Positions 24,901 to 39,144 of a stretch of 64,000 nucleotides of DNA are shown here, piece after piece. The translations under genes and the position numbers were made by a program. Numbering within the stretch: position 1 is the stretch's first letter; each line of letters starts with the position of its first letter. A model generated the notes under the pieces. That model worked only from the letters and a program-made list of their open reading frames with translations, made no database searches and had not been told where the DNA came from. Source of the stretch: Paralvinella palmiformis (lineage: Eukaryota; Annelida; Polychaeta; Terebellida; Alvinellidae); the NCBI GenBank assembly GCA_025642065.1, contig JAODUP010000127.1, forward strand, positions 1-64,000, given 5' to 3'.

Positions 24901-26633
24901 GGGGCTAGTTCATTCCTTTGTGAAAACTTGCCTTGATTACAAATGTGTAAGGTTTTAGCATTAAATAAGGTATTGGTTCCGACAGAGTGTCTGCTGTCCT
25001 TGAAATACTGACTTGGTACATCAACGACACGAAACACAACGGCAGTGGCAAAAGAATGGATTTTATGGGATATATGGGATATAGGGGATCGCTAAATGTT
25101 TTCCTTTGAGTGTGACTTACTATGATGGACTCCGATATCTCAGATTCCAAGCTAGCCAAGTCTCCCACTGTACTCAAACATAATCTTCGTAATCTACATT
25201 TAACACAAACTTATCTGATGATGCCTTGATAGGTGACATATTCGATTAATTGGACAATCAGATAAAATGATTCTTTGTTTAATCTACACCCGTGTATCTC
25301 CGTTGTAAATAATGCACAATATATTTTCATTTACCTCCTTTTCACTTAACCTTTATTTTTTACAGATCAGCATTATGCTGAGCAGCCACACTTTTAGGTA
25401 GAAGTTATAGCAAATATTTCCATTTGAACAATATCTGACGAAAGGTACTCACATAGACACTGAACGTATAAATGGATAATATCAGGTCAATAGAATAAGA
25501 CGACAAAAGGCCGATGGGAAACATTCTATGGAAATAGGCCACATTCATATAGATGAGTCGAATTAAAACCGAGCATTTACAGGTTTCTAGCTACATACTT
25601 TAATTAATGAACTATCGGATTGATCTCATTATAACAACAAGGATTAATATCTTTAAAACATTTCAAATACAATATTTAAACAATGTAAACAATTATAATA
25701 TAATATCTCATTATCAGATACATTTCATTGCGGTTATGATGGTCGTTCAGAATAATCCTGCTGTAATTCGACTCTGTGTTAATTCGTGTTCCGAAAGTTG
25801 ACGAGACACAATACAAACAATCAACTAATTAGAATCCACCTTTTCCATTCATCTTATCCTCACAATCTAACACGCCACATTTACATTAAAAGAAGATAAT
25901 CTCAATGCGGGCTGATTACAACATCCTCCATCCAAATTAACTTAACAACAACATTGTTGTACGTAGTCAATAAAACCAAAATAAACAAGTTGACTATCTA
26001 AACCGACTGCTATTAGTTTAATTAAGTTATTGCTGACGTACGAGAAACGAGAACATTTAATGTATTATTTAACAGATTCTCCAAATATGATAACAAAATA
26101 TAAACGATCCTTGAACACTACCTGGATTAATGTTATGTAAGTGTTGACTAGTTTTATGGACCAAGTTGGGGATTAGAACATATTTACGTTCCTTGAATAT
26201 TCACTGATTCTAAAACTACAAATGGACTAGAAAATATCAACTACACCTGAAGATTATTTGGGATAACACATAGTTAGCAATACAATCTATCACCGTGGGA
26301 TGATTGTATGGATTACTCACGTCTCCCACAAGCGCTGCTCAAGAATCAAGGTGTGGTGAAAAGCTGTTAATTACATAACACTGGAAATAACACTATAAGT
26401 TAGCTAATACATCGAGAACCAAAACTCCATACACACCGCCTGAGATATAACAAGGTAACAGTTACCATTACTCAACAGGTAATTGATGTTCGGCCAATGA
26501 CAATCAGCGTTTATTCAATCAAGTAATATTTCGTTCAAATAGTTGCAACTGACGGTTGCTGCTTAATGGGTTTTTGGTGGGCTGTACTTTAGTATTGTGT
26601 TGGATGGCGGCTTAGAGCAGGTGGCGGCTCTTA

Positions 26634-26635
<2 letters not shown>

Positions 26636-26672
<37 letters not shown>
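26636..26672. repeat. (TA)n microsatellite
   Basis: About 18 TA units, the homologue of the tract at 4433-4493. Confidence 0.97.
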
Positions 26673-26674
<2 letters not shown>

Positions 26675-27593
26675 AATTGTAAATGTTCATTGTGCCTTTT
26701 CAGCCTGTAAGGTGTGGACAATTTGCTTTTCGTACGTGACAATTGTTTTACACCCACGAGGATGTCGATATGGGTATATACATCAACCAGAAACACCAAC
26801 AAATATACCATTTGACATTACAATACGTAGTAAACAACAGGAGTCTGTGATTCAGTGATAACTTAATACATATATTAGATAACCATTTTGACACCACAGT
26901 TTACATTCAACAGCAATATGCTGTGAAGTTGCTGAATGACTAACCTAAAAACGAAACATGACTCGCGAATAGAACCTTTTAAACATTACAGATGGATAAT
27001 CAGTCTCTTTACCTCACTCTACTTTACCTCACATCTTATCAACATATCAAAGAAAATGAAGTACCAATTTGTGACATCCATTTTCCATTCGACAGCTGGC
27101 AATGGCTATTTCTATCATTTGTCTCTCTTTCTTTTAACAGACTTTACAGAGTGAACGAAGTGATAGGCTGAAGAATTATATTTCTATAATAGACACTCAT
27201 ATGGGATAATGGCCTAAATTAGCAGAGTATAGTCATCATAATGAGGTAATCTTGAGCAAGTTCTTTTCTGAATGAATTTCTAAATATTGATGATTTCCAA
27301 CGTCATTCGAACTGAACGGATTACCTAAGCTTTTACACCACAGCAATAATGCTTGAAAAGTGGACCAAACTCTCCGACAGGTGTCGCCCACGTATACTGG
27401 AGAGGACATGACCTAGAATGTATAATGGTCAACCCTACTTGGCTTATAACAGGAAGCTATGACGTTACTGAGCCGGTATTAAGAGGATTAAGAAGAACCA
27501 GAAGTGAGTTGGTCAGCTGTAATCGTAAGCTAAGAGCCAGAGCTTAATATTTGTACAAGGGCAACAATGTGAGTTGGCAAAGATAAATGATCA

Positions 27594-27698
<105 letters not shown>

Positions 27699-27719
27699 CG
27701 CTGACATACAAATAGATAC

Positions 27720-28240
27720 AGACGCACGCACTTACACCAATGCACACACACATTTATTACGCTTTAAATTGAATTATAATATAAAAGGCGGTATAAGCCG
27801 TAGACCTAATGGTCATTAAGATGTATGAGCTAGTACATTGTTTGATAGAACATGACTATAATTACACCCCAATTCTTTATAAACTACATTGGCTACCCGT
27901 TAGACAGCGTATCGATTTCAAGATTTTATTAATAACTTATAGATCTACTAATGATATAGCACCTGAATATCAGTGTGAACTGGTGTCCATTAGAAAGCGT
28001 TTAGTGTTGCAGCCCCCACTTTGTGGAATAAGATATCAGAAATGCTTCGTCTCTAGAAACTGTTTAATCCTTCCTAAAAACACACTTGTTCAAGGTTGCT
28101 TTCACAAATAAAAAATAACTATCTTCTAAATCTCTTATAGGGCTTTCACAGACATACTATTTGCGGTATTATTATATCACATATTATTTGTACAGTGTCT
28201 TTGAATGGCTCCTGCTAGTAAGAGCGCTTTATTAAATATA

Positions 28241-28306
<66 letters not shown>

Positions 28307-29540
28307 ATCCCAAGGTCAATTTCAAATGTATTTAAAGGCGTATACCCAGTTTATCCCCTCCATTAGTTGGACAATAATTTATACAAGTTTATCTGATACA
28401 CAAATACCACATAGCTGTAGAGTGATGCAGTGCTTTGAGACATTTGCTTATCGAACCAAACACATTGTCAAAGTCAAATTTGAAAATACAAATACATTTT
28501 TATACTGACACATTATGGGTGTGAATATTCCATCGGACTGTTCCTAACTTCTGTCGGTATGACTAAGATGTCTATCATTGCCCACCCACTTCTGAACTGT
28601 TAAGTAGTTCGACACGATTGGTGTGTGATCGTTTTATCCGTGGAAGTTTCGCTCTAAACTTGAAATCGTTTGCACATACAAATTATATTTCAGCTTATCG
28701 AGTGTTTCAGCTTATCAATTCTTATTATTACATCATTTCAGTATACACATTTTCCCATCTCAAAATACTTCATTGTGGCTGGTAACACTGTTCATGAAAA
28801 TATGTGACATACTTTAATCTTCATTTTTATAACAACCAAGTCTTATCTTACCAACAATGAATACATTTTCGAACGTACTTCTCTATGTATAGGAACGGAA
28901 TGGTTTGGTTGTGTGATTTTGTTTATTATATTCAAATAGCCCATGTTATTGCCATATCAACTAACATAAATAGGAGATATGCGTCCTTTGCCACAAATAC
29001 TGCTGGTCGGGTACTTGTTAAGTAGTGAGCATCAGTATAATACTGACAATAAATAACACATAAACAAGTAAGCGTATCCTTCAATTTGTTAATTAATTCT
29101 CATAGAATGAGAATGCTGATCTCTAGCAATTGAGATGTTGATGTCGAGATTTTTGTTTTGGGGAGATATTTCAATCAGTTTGACGGTTCTATTTGGTCAC
29201 AAAAGAATTCTACAACCTTCAAAGCAAACAATACAGTCATACAGAGTTCCCGTGGGAAACGTGGTTTAACAAATTCAGCTTTCTTGATTTATTTCTTGCG
29301 TTTTATTAATGTTACTTTGTTATTTTCAAGACACAAAAATATATGGATAATTAATCAGTGCCATAGACATCCAACCAATAAAGTTTATAATAATGGGAAG
29401 CTGGATTAATATCTTCGCATGATATCGCTCACGAGTTAGGAACATTTTTGTTGTAGATGAATCTTCAATTACAGCCTTCTTACAAACGAGTAGAAACAAG
29501 GCCATCATTTTCTTTCTAAGAAAAGTCCAAAAACACTATA
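27720..29540 (+). repeat. W module (copy 3), interrupted by a LINE 3' end
   Basis: Collinear with 6133-7335 on either side of the LINE at 27869-28305. The part 28500-29410 also matches 40797-41610 with lower identity. There is no host coding frame. The last 120 bp (29450-29540) are nearly identical to 7240-7330. Confidence 0.88.
27809..28305 (+). pseudogene. LINE 3' end: RT C-terminal domain, 3' UTR and (TTA)n tail
   Basis: The 100-residue frame 27809-28111 carries the standard LINE C-terminal signature. KLHWLPVRQRIDFKILLITY starts at residue 26, followed by a version of NDIAPEY and a basic tail. After the stop comes a 130-bp 3' UTR ending with a GGCTCCTGCTAGTAAG segment and a (TTA)n tail of about 21 units (28242-28305). 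The first 20 residues are encoded by host module sequence rather than by the element. This is a 5'-truncated insertion of the CR1/L2/Rex kind, and the same 3' UTR is at 37556-37747. It looks young: there are no stops in the coding remnant. Confidence 0.9.
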
Positions 29541-29705
29541 TTTTGCACGCATATTTTGCACAGCAATTCACCAGTTGGCATCAGTGACATACTGTTATGT
29601 TATATGAAATATATTGATGCTTGCAAGACTAATTACGTCATTTCTTGTTGTATAAGTCCAATAAATACATTTATTGCATTTTGTATTGATTGTTAATATT
29701 GATTG

Positions 29706-29789
<84 letters not shown>

Positions 29790-30145
29790 CATTCGATATA
29801 TCTTTCTTCAGGGCAACACTTTATATACTGTATACATCAATTGCCAATGTCTTCAAAGATAAGTTCGTCCAACGTACTGCTATAATGAAGTGAGGGTTAT
29901 TAAAACTTATAGCTTAATTACTATTTAAACAAATGGCATTTATAGTAAAGCCAGACAGTTATATAATCATAGCCTTGGCACTGGTCAGACTAAATATTAA
30001 CCTTTCTAACCAGACATAATAGCATACTTTATAGTAATAATAAATAACTTTAATATTATTAGTGAGAAGAAACATAATGTTTGCCTTGAATATCCTAGCA
30101 TAGACTGCACCTAATTCGACTTCTCTATTATAAGGTACTAAAATA
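29540..30145. other. Spacer with (TA)n at 29709-29786
   Basis: A stretch around 29645-29690 (TTGTATAAGTCCAATA) matches 36279-36320. It contains a TA run of about 39 units. No gene is seen. Confidence 0.6.
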
Positions 30146-30148
30146 GTG

Positions 30149-30149
<1 letters not shown>

Positions 30150-30217
<68 letters not shown>
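30150..30217. repeat. (TA)n microsatellite at the left border of P (copy 4)
   Basis: About 34 TA units, ending 30 bp before the P module. Confidence 0.98.
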
Positions 30218-30218
<1 letters not shown>

Positions 30219-30245
30219 CAAATGTAATAAAACACATCAATCAAG

Positions 30246-33200
30246 CGATTTGGATCTACTCGATTTGAATACTAGAGCTGTCCGTTTATGTTATGTTTCA
30301 TTTTTCACTCAAAGACTTCCCAGGCTAAGAAAATTGTCATTCATTCCTATGGGAATGATTATAACTGTAGAAACAGTCTAAGAGATATATAAACTCGAAT
30401 ATACATGCCGAGATCTATATCCAATGGTGTAGACCAGCTCAAATTACTGTAATGAGCTATTCTAATATAGTCTATATGTGGCTGTTTTTATTCGATACAA
30501 ATCAATAGTTACTACGAAAATTACGTAATTAGTCCTTACATATTTTATAAATTTAGTTCAATGGGAGGGTTATGGGGTCTATCGCTTAATGCTATAATCA
30601 CAGCCATTTAGCTTGTAATAGCTAAGATAAGACGAACACAGATAACTCGCAATGAATATTTATAGAAAACAGGATTTTACCATAAGCTAATGAGGGATTC
30701 TTTCAGAACGTTAGAATTAAACACAATAACGGTAAAATGTGGTTTTCGTGCTGGTTTGATATCGGATCAAATGGGTCTGTGTTATTAGACGGTCATGAGT
30801 TAAAATGGGAAGATCTGGGTTCAAATCTATCAACTATTTACTCATCTTGCATCAACTCTATCATTGACTCAGCCTTATATGAATACCAAGCTGGAGAAGA
30901 TGGATTACTGTGAGTTTATTCGTCGGTCATTGAATGATAGAAGCAGGAGACAGGTGTCATAGAGAAACCAAAACTAAAAACTACGCCCGAAGAACAGCTC
31001 AGAAATCTAAAAAGTCGAATAAACTTATCTTGCCTCGTTTCCCAATAATACAATCTTTATACGAGATATTTTAGGTAGCCTAAAATATATGGTTAAATCT
31101 GCTCATTTATTTGTATAATGAACTATAAAGCGAATAATCTGCTATCCGAAGAACTGTAGACCTGCAAAGATTTTAGAATTCACAAATTGGTTAATACGCA
31201 ATGTTAATGTAAGTATGACACAATTACATTATCGTGACTGTCTAGAAACCTTAGATTGGTTGTGAAATGTTAAGTTTGAATGATATAATAATTTGCGGGT
31301 CGATATCTGAGGTTCTCATGATGGTAGGGATGTTCAGGTTAACTATTAGATAGGGGAGTCATATTATTTACGGATAAACCAAGCCATAATGCAGTACAAT
31401 ATTACAGTCATATGTAAGCTACCTATAGTTGAAATATGGTATTATGTATGAAGGTGGATTGGAAAAGGAAACACAGCTTAGCACTCCTGGAATAACATTT
31501 ACATGTTGATACTAGGATTACTGTCTCCAAATATAGTAAATAAGTATAACATATGGCTACCTGGCTATCTAATGTTACAGAACTGAAAGGTGTTGGCTGG
31601 GTTTATAGATAAAGTTGTGGATTAGAAAAGAAATACATCTTCCGGAATATAAATGGACCAAAACACTTTAAACACTAAACTGAAAGTTATTTAAACAACC
31701 TCTGAAGGTGGGATTATTATATAGATCACGAACACACACTAAATCAGTAATAAATAAGAAAGCAGGTGGACACAATGGCTTACCTTGGATTGTTGGCTTT
31801 TATTTGATAGCCATAAACTGTGCAGATAAATAGAGTAGGCAACTGATGTTGTAACATCGGATTGTGTTAATTTCTATAAATGAGCTTTTCAGTCCTCATG
31901 AAACGACAATGTTGTTAGCTCGGTAAATGTTGCCTATAGCATAAATGCCATTAATAAGCTAGATATATAAGCTTGAGGATGTGGAGGTGAACAATGCACT
32001 TGCTTTCTACTCTTGCAGGAATACCACAAAACTCTTCTCTTAACGACCTCATCCTGGATTTATCATCATTGCAGAAAAATGAAAGGCGAACGAGGGAAAT
32101 GAATTGCTCCACGACTAAGGGTCAACTCAGGAATAGGTTTAATCACACATGTGTCAGCGCCATATTGAGTATCTGCTGCCAGATAAAATGATGCATTAGC
32201 TGATTATATAATCTAGATGTATCATTCTGCTCTGCGCTGTATGTAGTCAGTAGAAGAGCTAATCTAATCAGGTCCAACTATATAAATATTTATATAAAAC
32301 ACACGACTATGTCAGCTTCTCAATGTTTACAGTCAACATTAAGTATGTTGATAATAGCCAAAGATTACGACTGTAATTAGTGATGACTTATTTGTTCATA
32401 ATAGGCTATTAAAATATACATACCAATTTCATCATCATCATCGGTTAGAAATGTTCACTAAAGACATTTACTAAAGACATTAAACAGTTTTACTAAATGG
32501 CACTGATCCCTTTTACCATAATTATATTTATCATCAATTTGCAATTAACTCAAATCAAGTTATACATTATTTACTTCTGCTGAAAGTAACAACAACAATA
32601 AAAACAAATCAACACTAACAACACTACCAGTAAAACAGTCATATTCAAAACTGTTGCAACTAGTCTTTACAGACGTTACTTAAAGAGAGTCATGTAATTG
32701 AGGATCTTCACCTTAACCTAAACAATATATATTGCGTGACTGGTGTAAGACTATCTGCTGTATATAGCATGTTCCCTTGTTCTTTCAGTACTACAATGAC
32801 TTGGATTACTTTGACATTTAAACACAACAAAGACTAAACAAATCTGCCACATCTTGTTTCGTTAAATTATATTTTCATGTTTACTACAGAACATAAATTG
32901 TCGCTGTAACTTGTATCTGGACAATAAGGTTGTGGCTTGGATAAATACATGTTGGCATTGATCAAACATTGATAGATTAAAAGAGAAATCAAACCTGTTT
33001 CAGTCCGATTGTATTTGATATTTAAAGAAAGACGAGAATATCACAATGACTATATATGCTACAAAGATACCTGTGTTAATACAATACCTTTATGGCCTTT
33101 TCTCATGTATTTACCCATTTAGGTTCGGAATAGAAATTCCTTAGAAAATATTTTACATTCTTTCAACTTTAATTATCAAATATGTTAAAGACATGTCTAT

Positions 33201-33450
33201 GATGGAAATCTCAAACGGTAAAGTTATATTTCGTGCTTATGTGTGATAATTCTTGGAAAGCAGAAATTAAACTATATATATATTAAGAGAACACAAAAAC
33301 GTTATTACCATGCAATTTGCTGATTGTGTTTGAGAGAAGTAAACGTGGTCTATCTTATTTTAGGTAAACTTAATGTTTGGATTAAAGCCTGTACTTAATG
33401 AATACGTTACAAACTGCAGCTACATAAATGTGTTCCAAACAACAATTATT
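30246..33450 (+). repeat. P module (copy 4, near complete)
   Basis: Collinear with 13388-16430 and 50707-54290. It includes the SINE-like B-box near 30815, a copy of the 241-788 segment at 31440-31900, and the TATA-like GATATATAAGC at 31962-31972 with an ATG 21 bp after it. That ATG opens a 65-codon frame (31994-32191). The equivalent frames in copies 2 and 5 are much shorter (about 35 and 27 codons), so coding is doubtful. Confidence 0.92.
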
Positions 33451-33558
33451 GTTGCCTAACAAAAAGCAAGAACATTAAGTAACTGAGTCTTTAATTTTTG
33501 AATATAGGAAGACCAATAGGACCACGAAAACAACAACAAAAACAATCATCAACATAAA

Positions 33559-33561
<3 letters not shown>

Positions 33562-33624
<63 letters not shown>
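33562..33624. repeat. (TA)n microsatellite
   Basis: About 31 TA units in a 450-bp stretch (33450-33900) that I cannot match elsewhere and that holds no gene. Confidence 0.97.
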
Positions 33625-33630
<6 letters not shown>

Positions 33631-33899
33631 ATTTATTTACTTATATTTTAATACTTATTAAATAACAAATTTATTTTTATTATCCTAAAAATATTTATTT
33701 AAATACATAATAACGAACGTATTTGAAAAATACAAATATATATGTTAGTAATAAACCATACTTTTTAGATAATAACAAATGAGATATATTTAATTAAGGG
33801 CCTTTATTAGCAGCAGCAATTCAAACGCGTTTTACAGTGATGCCCATAAATAATACATAGGTATAAACTAAATGAGATATTTAAACTTTAATTATTATT

Positions 33900-34777
33900 T
33901 ATCTGTGAATGAAACTATAAAAAGGTGAAGTTTCAGAACAGATAAATTATTTTTAAAGAAAAGACATATTTATAATGTCCACAGTCAATCCGTTTTACAA
34001 AGTTTGTGGTGGAACACTACTAGCATTATCGCCTTATGACCTGGGTTGAGACAAGTATACCAGCAATATATTCTGACAGGATGACAGGAGTTTTCTAGAT
34101 GACTATCATAAGTAAACATAGATATTTAGGTGTCATGCGATCGATAGATTAAAAGTTGTTATTAATGAATTATGTAAGTTTTTGAAGAATGGGGGTGGTA
34201 TTATCATATATTAGAGTATTTGTTACTATGCTATCTGCACTGTTCAAAATTCGTTAAGAAAAGTAATGTTGTAATCAGATATGTCATTTAACAGGGATAT
34301 ATTATCAGAGTAATTTCAATAGAATTACCAAATACTGTGCGCTATATAAAAGTTATATCTAAACAAAATCAGTGACAACATACTACCAGAACAATAAGAA
34401 AACATAATTGGACCTACACCTTAATCTACGGTATTGGTAATATGTCTTTTATCAATGTGTCATGTTGTAAACAATAATTACACCAAATCATCGATTAATC
34501 GTGTAATTAATTTATTTTAAAGTAGTGCAATATCATATCAGGCCTAAAGTAGCTGGATTTAGTTGTTAATTAACACGCATTCTAATAAAACCTCCATGCA
34601 CTATTCGTATACGCATTTTGTGTCAGGCATCCAAAAATCTCTGAAATAAGGTTATGAATTAATTAATCGTAAAATAAAAAATCAGAAGTTTTAAGAAGCT
34701 CGAAATGGATATACGAATTTAGTTTTTTTATGGGATGTCTGACTAATTTGTACTAATTTATTATTTTATAATTATTA

Positions 34778-34813
<36 letters not shown>

Positions 34814-35250
34814 TACAAATATCAATAGGCTGACAGTTTAATGAGATTTTTAATTAAAAAATAATTGGCAACCTCTCTCTGATGTGAATGGCAAAATGTT
34901 GGAATTTTGTCATCAGTCTTAAAGATAAAGATTTGGTTCATAATATATATTATTACTCACATCATACTTGATCATGGTATTGTGGATACTAAATTACCCA
35001 TCAACAAACCCAGACTTCTTATGACAATGACTACACATCAGAAATATCGTCCGATTGACATTAGGCAGATACGTATAGATATTCTGGAGTCGATTTTCTG
35101 GCGTCAATATATTCCACAATGGAGTACCTGGTAATATATTATCTGCCTAATACATTTAATAGATAAACATGCCTATGTGCCAACCAGGACCTTTCCTGAG
35201 AGGCTACTTACACCTGGGTACAATAGAAATATCAAAGAAGTCAAAGAAGA
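33900..35250 (+). repeat. R module (copy 4)
   Basis: Aligns with 16430-17190, 54480-54840 plus 57725-58500, and 1560-2200. It runs through without the Q LINE (junction near 34340-34370). The frame 34907-35134 has no recognised domain, and the matching part of 58197-58388 is diverged, so I do not call a gene. Confidence 0.85.
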
Positions 35251-35845
35251 GGTGTTTCAAGTGTGTTCACATTCATGAACAAAGTGAGTACTAGAAGGAA
35301 GGTTGTACTGTCTGACCTCCAAAATGGTCCATCGGTTGCATCATCCAACGTCTACTTTATTCAGAAAATCACTCATATCCGTAAATATCTTACAGAACAG
35401 GTTCGTGAAACTATGTCTCCAAATATTTCAGAACTTGACTCTGATGAATCTACCCTGCACAAATTAATTTGTGTGTGATCTGATTAAATCGAATTATTAT
35501 AAAACGTGGCGTGTCTATCCATGGTTAAGCAAATAACACACAAATGTATTTTGTATTCGATCATAGATACATTTCAAGCATGAATGAAGCAGTAAAATCT
35601 TTAGAATTGAATGAATAACAGTAAAGCTGAAATTATTCATGTTTTTTTTCTTTTCCTCGTGTGAATCTGCCTACTCTCAGCTATACAATAGGCGCACGAA
35701 TCTCATAGACCAGCTAGAATCTTAATGTGATATTGGATCGGTGCTTTAATGTGAAGCTCATATAAAACAACTGAGCCTTGTTTTGTATATTGTAACAAAA
35801 GACCATTTGAAAAGTTCAATATATTTTCTCACCTTCTATCTTGTT
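35250..35845 (+). repeat. T module, partial (copy 4), with LINE RT remnants
   Basis: Begins with ATTCATGAACAAAGTGAGTAC, comparable with 2352-2376. It continues through a deleted version of the RT relic: CATGAATGAAGCAGTAAA at 35579, CTCAGCTATACAATAGG at 35675, and the thumb region to about 35835. The palm motif is gone. Confidence 0.7.
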
Positions 35846-35879
35846 AGCTTACAAGAAATGATGTTTTCATGGGCGGAAT

Positions 35880-36330
35880 TTACCTCACTATTACTCGTGT
35901 TAATGAATTAATTATTTTACTTAATAAATCTAGTTCGCATGTTTTAAAATGCTACCAATATTCATTCAAAGATCAGCCGAAATTGTCATGTTTTGAAACA
36001 AATGTTATATCTTATTTCATATTTGACTACGGGTAATTATTAATGCATCTTTACTTTCATGTTCATGGAAGATCAATAAAATGAATACATCATATGAAAT
36101 ATATAGATAATACATTGGATGTTGAGTTCAGTGATATAGACAATTGTAAAATACGATGAGTTTAAACGTGCAGTTAATAAATTATCAAACAATATGGCAG
36201 CATATTACCTTTTTTATTACCAAATCATTTGAATATAAAATATCTTATTGGTGCCTGGAACATTAATGGTCTCTTTGTGTTGTATAAGTCCAATACATAC
36301 ATTTATAACATTTTATATAGTTTTATTTCT
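35880..36330 (+). repeat. Z module (copy 4)
   Basis: A diverged counterpart of 9600-9960: ATTACTCGTGTTAATGAATTA against ATTACTCGTATTAGTGAATACA, a shared GAAATTGTTAT-like stretch and AATAAATTATCAAA. It is non-coding. Confidence 0.6.
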
Positions 36331-37555
36331 TAATACCTCATAAGTACTTATAATGATGCTTCCAGAGCCACAGTCATTTAAATGGTAGATTACCAGGCCA
36401 AACACCTAAACATCTTTAGATTTCAGCTCTTCGTAGAATGCGCCATCATGGAATCATACAGTCTCTACCCATTGAAATATAACTTTTCCACCTAAGTAGA
36501 ATATGCTAAGCGATATTTGCTGCGGGAGTCAAATGTCTCATAATCATTTGAATCCAATAAATACTATGAACTCCTCATCATTAACCCTTTTTAGTTTTAA
36601 ATATTACAAGCACCACCAACCAAAATCAAAATGGTAACGCGAACCTTCAACCTCGGACTAGTGCAAGAAAACGGCTTAACACTTCAGAGACACTGCTTGG
36701 GAAATGAACTAAACCCGACAGGCGTCCCATACGTATTTTGGAGAGGATGTGACAAAGAAAGTAAGTCGACAGTCTACGGAATATCTAATGGTCAATTCTA
36801 GATGGCATATACGTAGCATGAAGGTATGATGTTACAGAGCCGGAAATAAGCGCATTAAGAAGAACCAGATGTGAACTGGGTCTGTTGTCATGATAAACTT
36901 CGCTGATAACCGAGAGCTGAATAGATGAAGAATACATCACACGTTTCTCCTTCCGAAGCTTATTAATTCCGACTGAGCAAATCAGGACATTTTGCGAAAG
37001 AAAGGCAAGATGCCATTTCAAGCCATCGAAAGCATTCGTAGCTCTTGCTATTATTACCAAAGAATGTAGTCTGGCTGCTATAGTCATCTACCTGCTATAA
37101 ACCACATACGGCTAATTAAGGCATTAAATAGGTGACAGGGATATAACGGTATCGAGATACATCATCACCATGATTCTGGTGGCCGGCAATATACTACTGT
37201 TTCTTGATACAGAGGTAGTTACACAATTTGCTAACATATTGTATATCCATATATCATGCAATTATGGTTAGAGATGGGTTATTAGAGCTAACACTTGATT
37301 GATTCATTCTTGTCACATATATTGTTACTGTTGTCGCTGTCATTGTTGTTGCAAACATATGGCATCTATTGTGAAATTCATTATTCACGTAAGGTATTAC
37401 AGTATAACAATATACTTTGAATACACTTCTCACATTACGCAAACGTCGGCTACCAAAGGTTTGTTTATAACATGATGTGATATAGTTAGTATGTGTCCAT
37501 TTGATACCAAACCGCGCTATGCTTTAAAGATTCACCACCTACAGATATTGCAATA

Positions 37556-37695
37556 CTGTTCAAGGTTGCTTTCACAGATAAATAATTATTATCTTTTAAA
37601 TCACTTACAGGTTATTTGGGGTATTATTATATTACATATTATTTGTACAGCGCCTTTGAATGACTCCTGCTAGTAAGTGCGCTTTGTTAAATATA

Positions 37696-37747
<52 letters not shown>
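37556..37747 (+). mobile_element. LINE 3' UTR with (TTA)n tail
   Basis: Nearly identical in layout to 28089-28305. It begins GTTCAAGGTTGCTTTCACA, then carries CGCCTTTGAATGACTCCTGC and a TTA tail. Only about 140 bp of the 3' UTR is present, so this is a strongly 5'-truncated insertion. The tail runs into a (TAG)n tract. Confidence 0.85.
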
Positions 37748-37788
<41 letters not shown>

Positions 37789-37828
37789 AAGTAGTAGTAG
37801 CAGTAGTAGTAGTAGAAGTAGTAGTAGC

Positions 37829-37859
<31 letters not shown>

Positions 37860-37881
37860 ATAGTAGTAGTAGTAGTAGTAA
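37697..37881. repeat. (TTA)n-(TAG)n triplet tract
   Basis: About 17 TTA units, then about 44 TAG units with scattered AAG and CAG variants. The poly-valine or polytyrosine frames it gives are artefacts. Confidence 0.97.
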
Positions 37882-38636
37882 TGACAGAGCCCCATCTTTC
37901 TGATATGGTATAATGATTGATATGCTGATTTATCTTCAACAGAATTATTCAAATATAAAACAAAACATGCCTTTTCTTGTAAATTATCATCACTGCCCAT
38001 TATACATATATTGTAGTTGAGCCATATATCGTAATGTACCACCAACATCTAAAGTGGATCAGTGCTGTATATTATCCATCGATGTATTTGTTCGAAACAG
38101 TAGATATTTGGATTAGTTATTTCAATTTTATTTACCCTCGGAAGTAATCCTGCTACAATTATCCCTGCAGGTGATTTGTGCGTTCGTATTATTAGAGAAT
38201 GATCAAGTATTTAAAATTAAATAATTGTTCTTTCTTCCTCTGACTTTTCTGGTGTCAACATCAAATCAGCATGTGACAATTTGCCAAATGGCATCTTGTT
38301 GACGTTGTAATTTCCGACAGATAATCACTTTTCAAACTCGGTGTTAGGTCGGCAAAATCACAGCTTAGTCTACGAACTTTCATCTGCTACATAAACCTTA
38401 AAAATGGCTGTCTTGTGACATAAGTTAAATTTCATACTCCCATTTTAGTAGTTAGGTGTACCGACACCCCAACATATTTATACACTATGATTTATATATC
38501 AAATTTACTCACCTGAGGTGACAGATATATGCATATACTTTGTAATATTACCAATATATTTCCTTGATTGCCTATTCGGTTCGCGATCGTTCGCTCATAA
38601 TTCAAAACTATGCCGTACTTTATTATACGTAATATA

Positions 38637-38759
38637 GCACACATACACACACCCAGAAACACACATCCACAGATGCACACACGCGCGCGCACACTCACAC
38701 ATTTACAGACACACGCGCACACACACACACACTCACACGCACGCAGGCAGCACACTCAA

Positions 38760-38821
<62 letters not shown>
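38637..38821. repeat. Degenerate (CA)n/(CG)n tract and (TA)n
   Basis: An impure CA-rich stretch with CGCGCGCG near 38683, then pure CA and TA runs. It is the right border of the V module. Confidence 0.95.
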
Positions 38822-38823
<2 letters not shown>

Positions 38824-39030
38824 TGAGAATCCGTTAATCCGTACATCGTTTATCCAGAAAATCCACCTTCCGACACATTATTGTCTGTGACGGATTTAGC
38901 TCCATTATAAATGACTCTTTAATCCAGCAAAATCGCCTTCCGCTGTTCCGACTCCTACACTTCATTTCACCAAAATAATGTGTGATATGTCAATGTAAAA
39001 TGACCTCGATAATTCGACAACATGAAAATG
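38822..39030. mobile_element. Possible Tc1/pogo-like DNA transposon terminal remnant
   Basis: Repeated short strings of the kind AATCCGT...TTATCCAGAAAATCC (38826-38863), TTTAATCCAGCAAAATCGCC (38917-38936) and ACCTCGATAATTCGAC (39003-39018) resemble the wording found in pogo/Tigger termini. No inverted partner or target duplication was identified and no transposase is present, so this stays tentative. Confidence 0.3.
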
Positions 39031-39143
39031 ATACCAAATATTTCCGCTAGTTTAGTCATACAAGACAGACCGATATATTGTCAGTAATGGTTAATTAACT
39101 CACCGACCCGCGAAAATTGTTATATCGTAACGAATTAAAATCG

Positions 39144-39144
<1 letters not shown>

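Larger units (their letters stand above)
36640..38460 (+). repeat. U and V modules (copy 4)
   Basis: Matches 10127-10460 and 10750-12240 in order. It is interrupted at 37556-37881 by a LINE 3' end and a triplet microsatellite that are absent from copy 1, where the sequence around 11490-11520 is continuous. Confidence 0.78.

Noticed and set aside
31994..32191. 65-residue frame as a host gene
   Set aside because: The homologous frames in other P copies stop after about 27-35 codons. Kept only as a finding about the TATA-like string.
37677..38048. Long frames of poly-Leu/Val or poly-Tyr
   Set aside because: Direct translation of TTA and TAG microsatellites.
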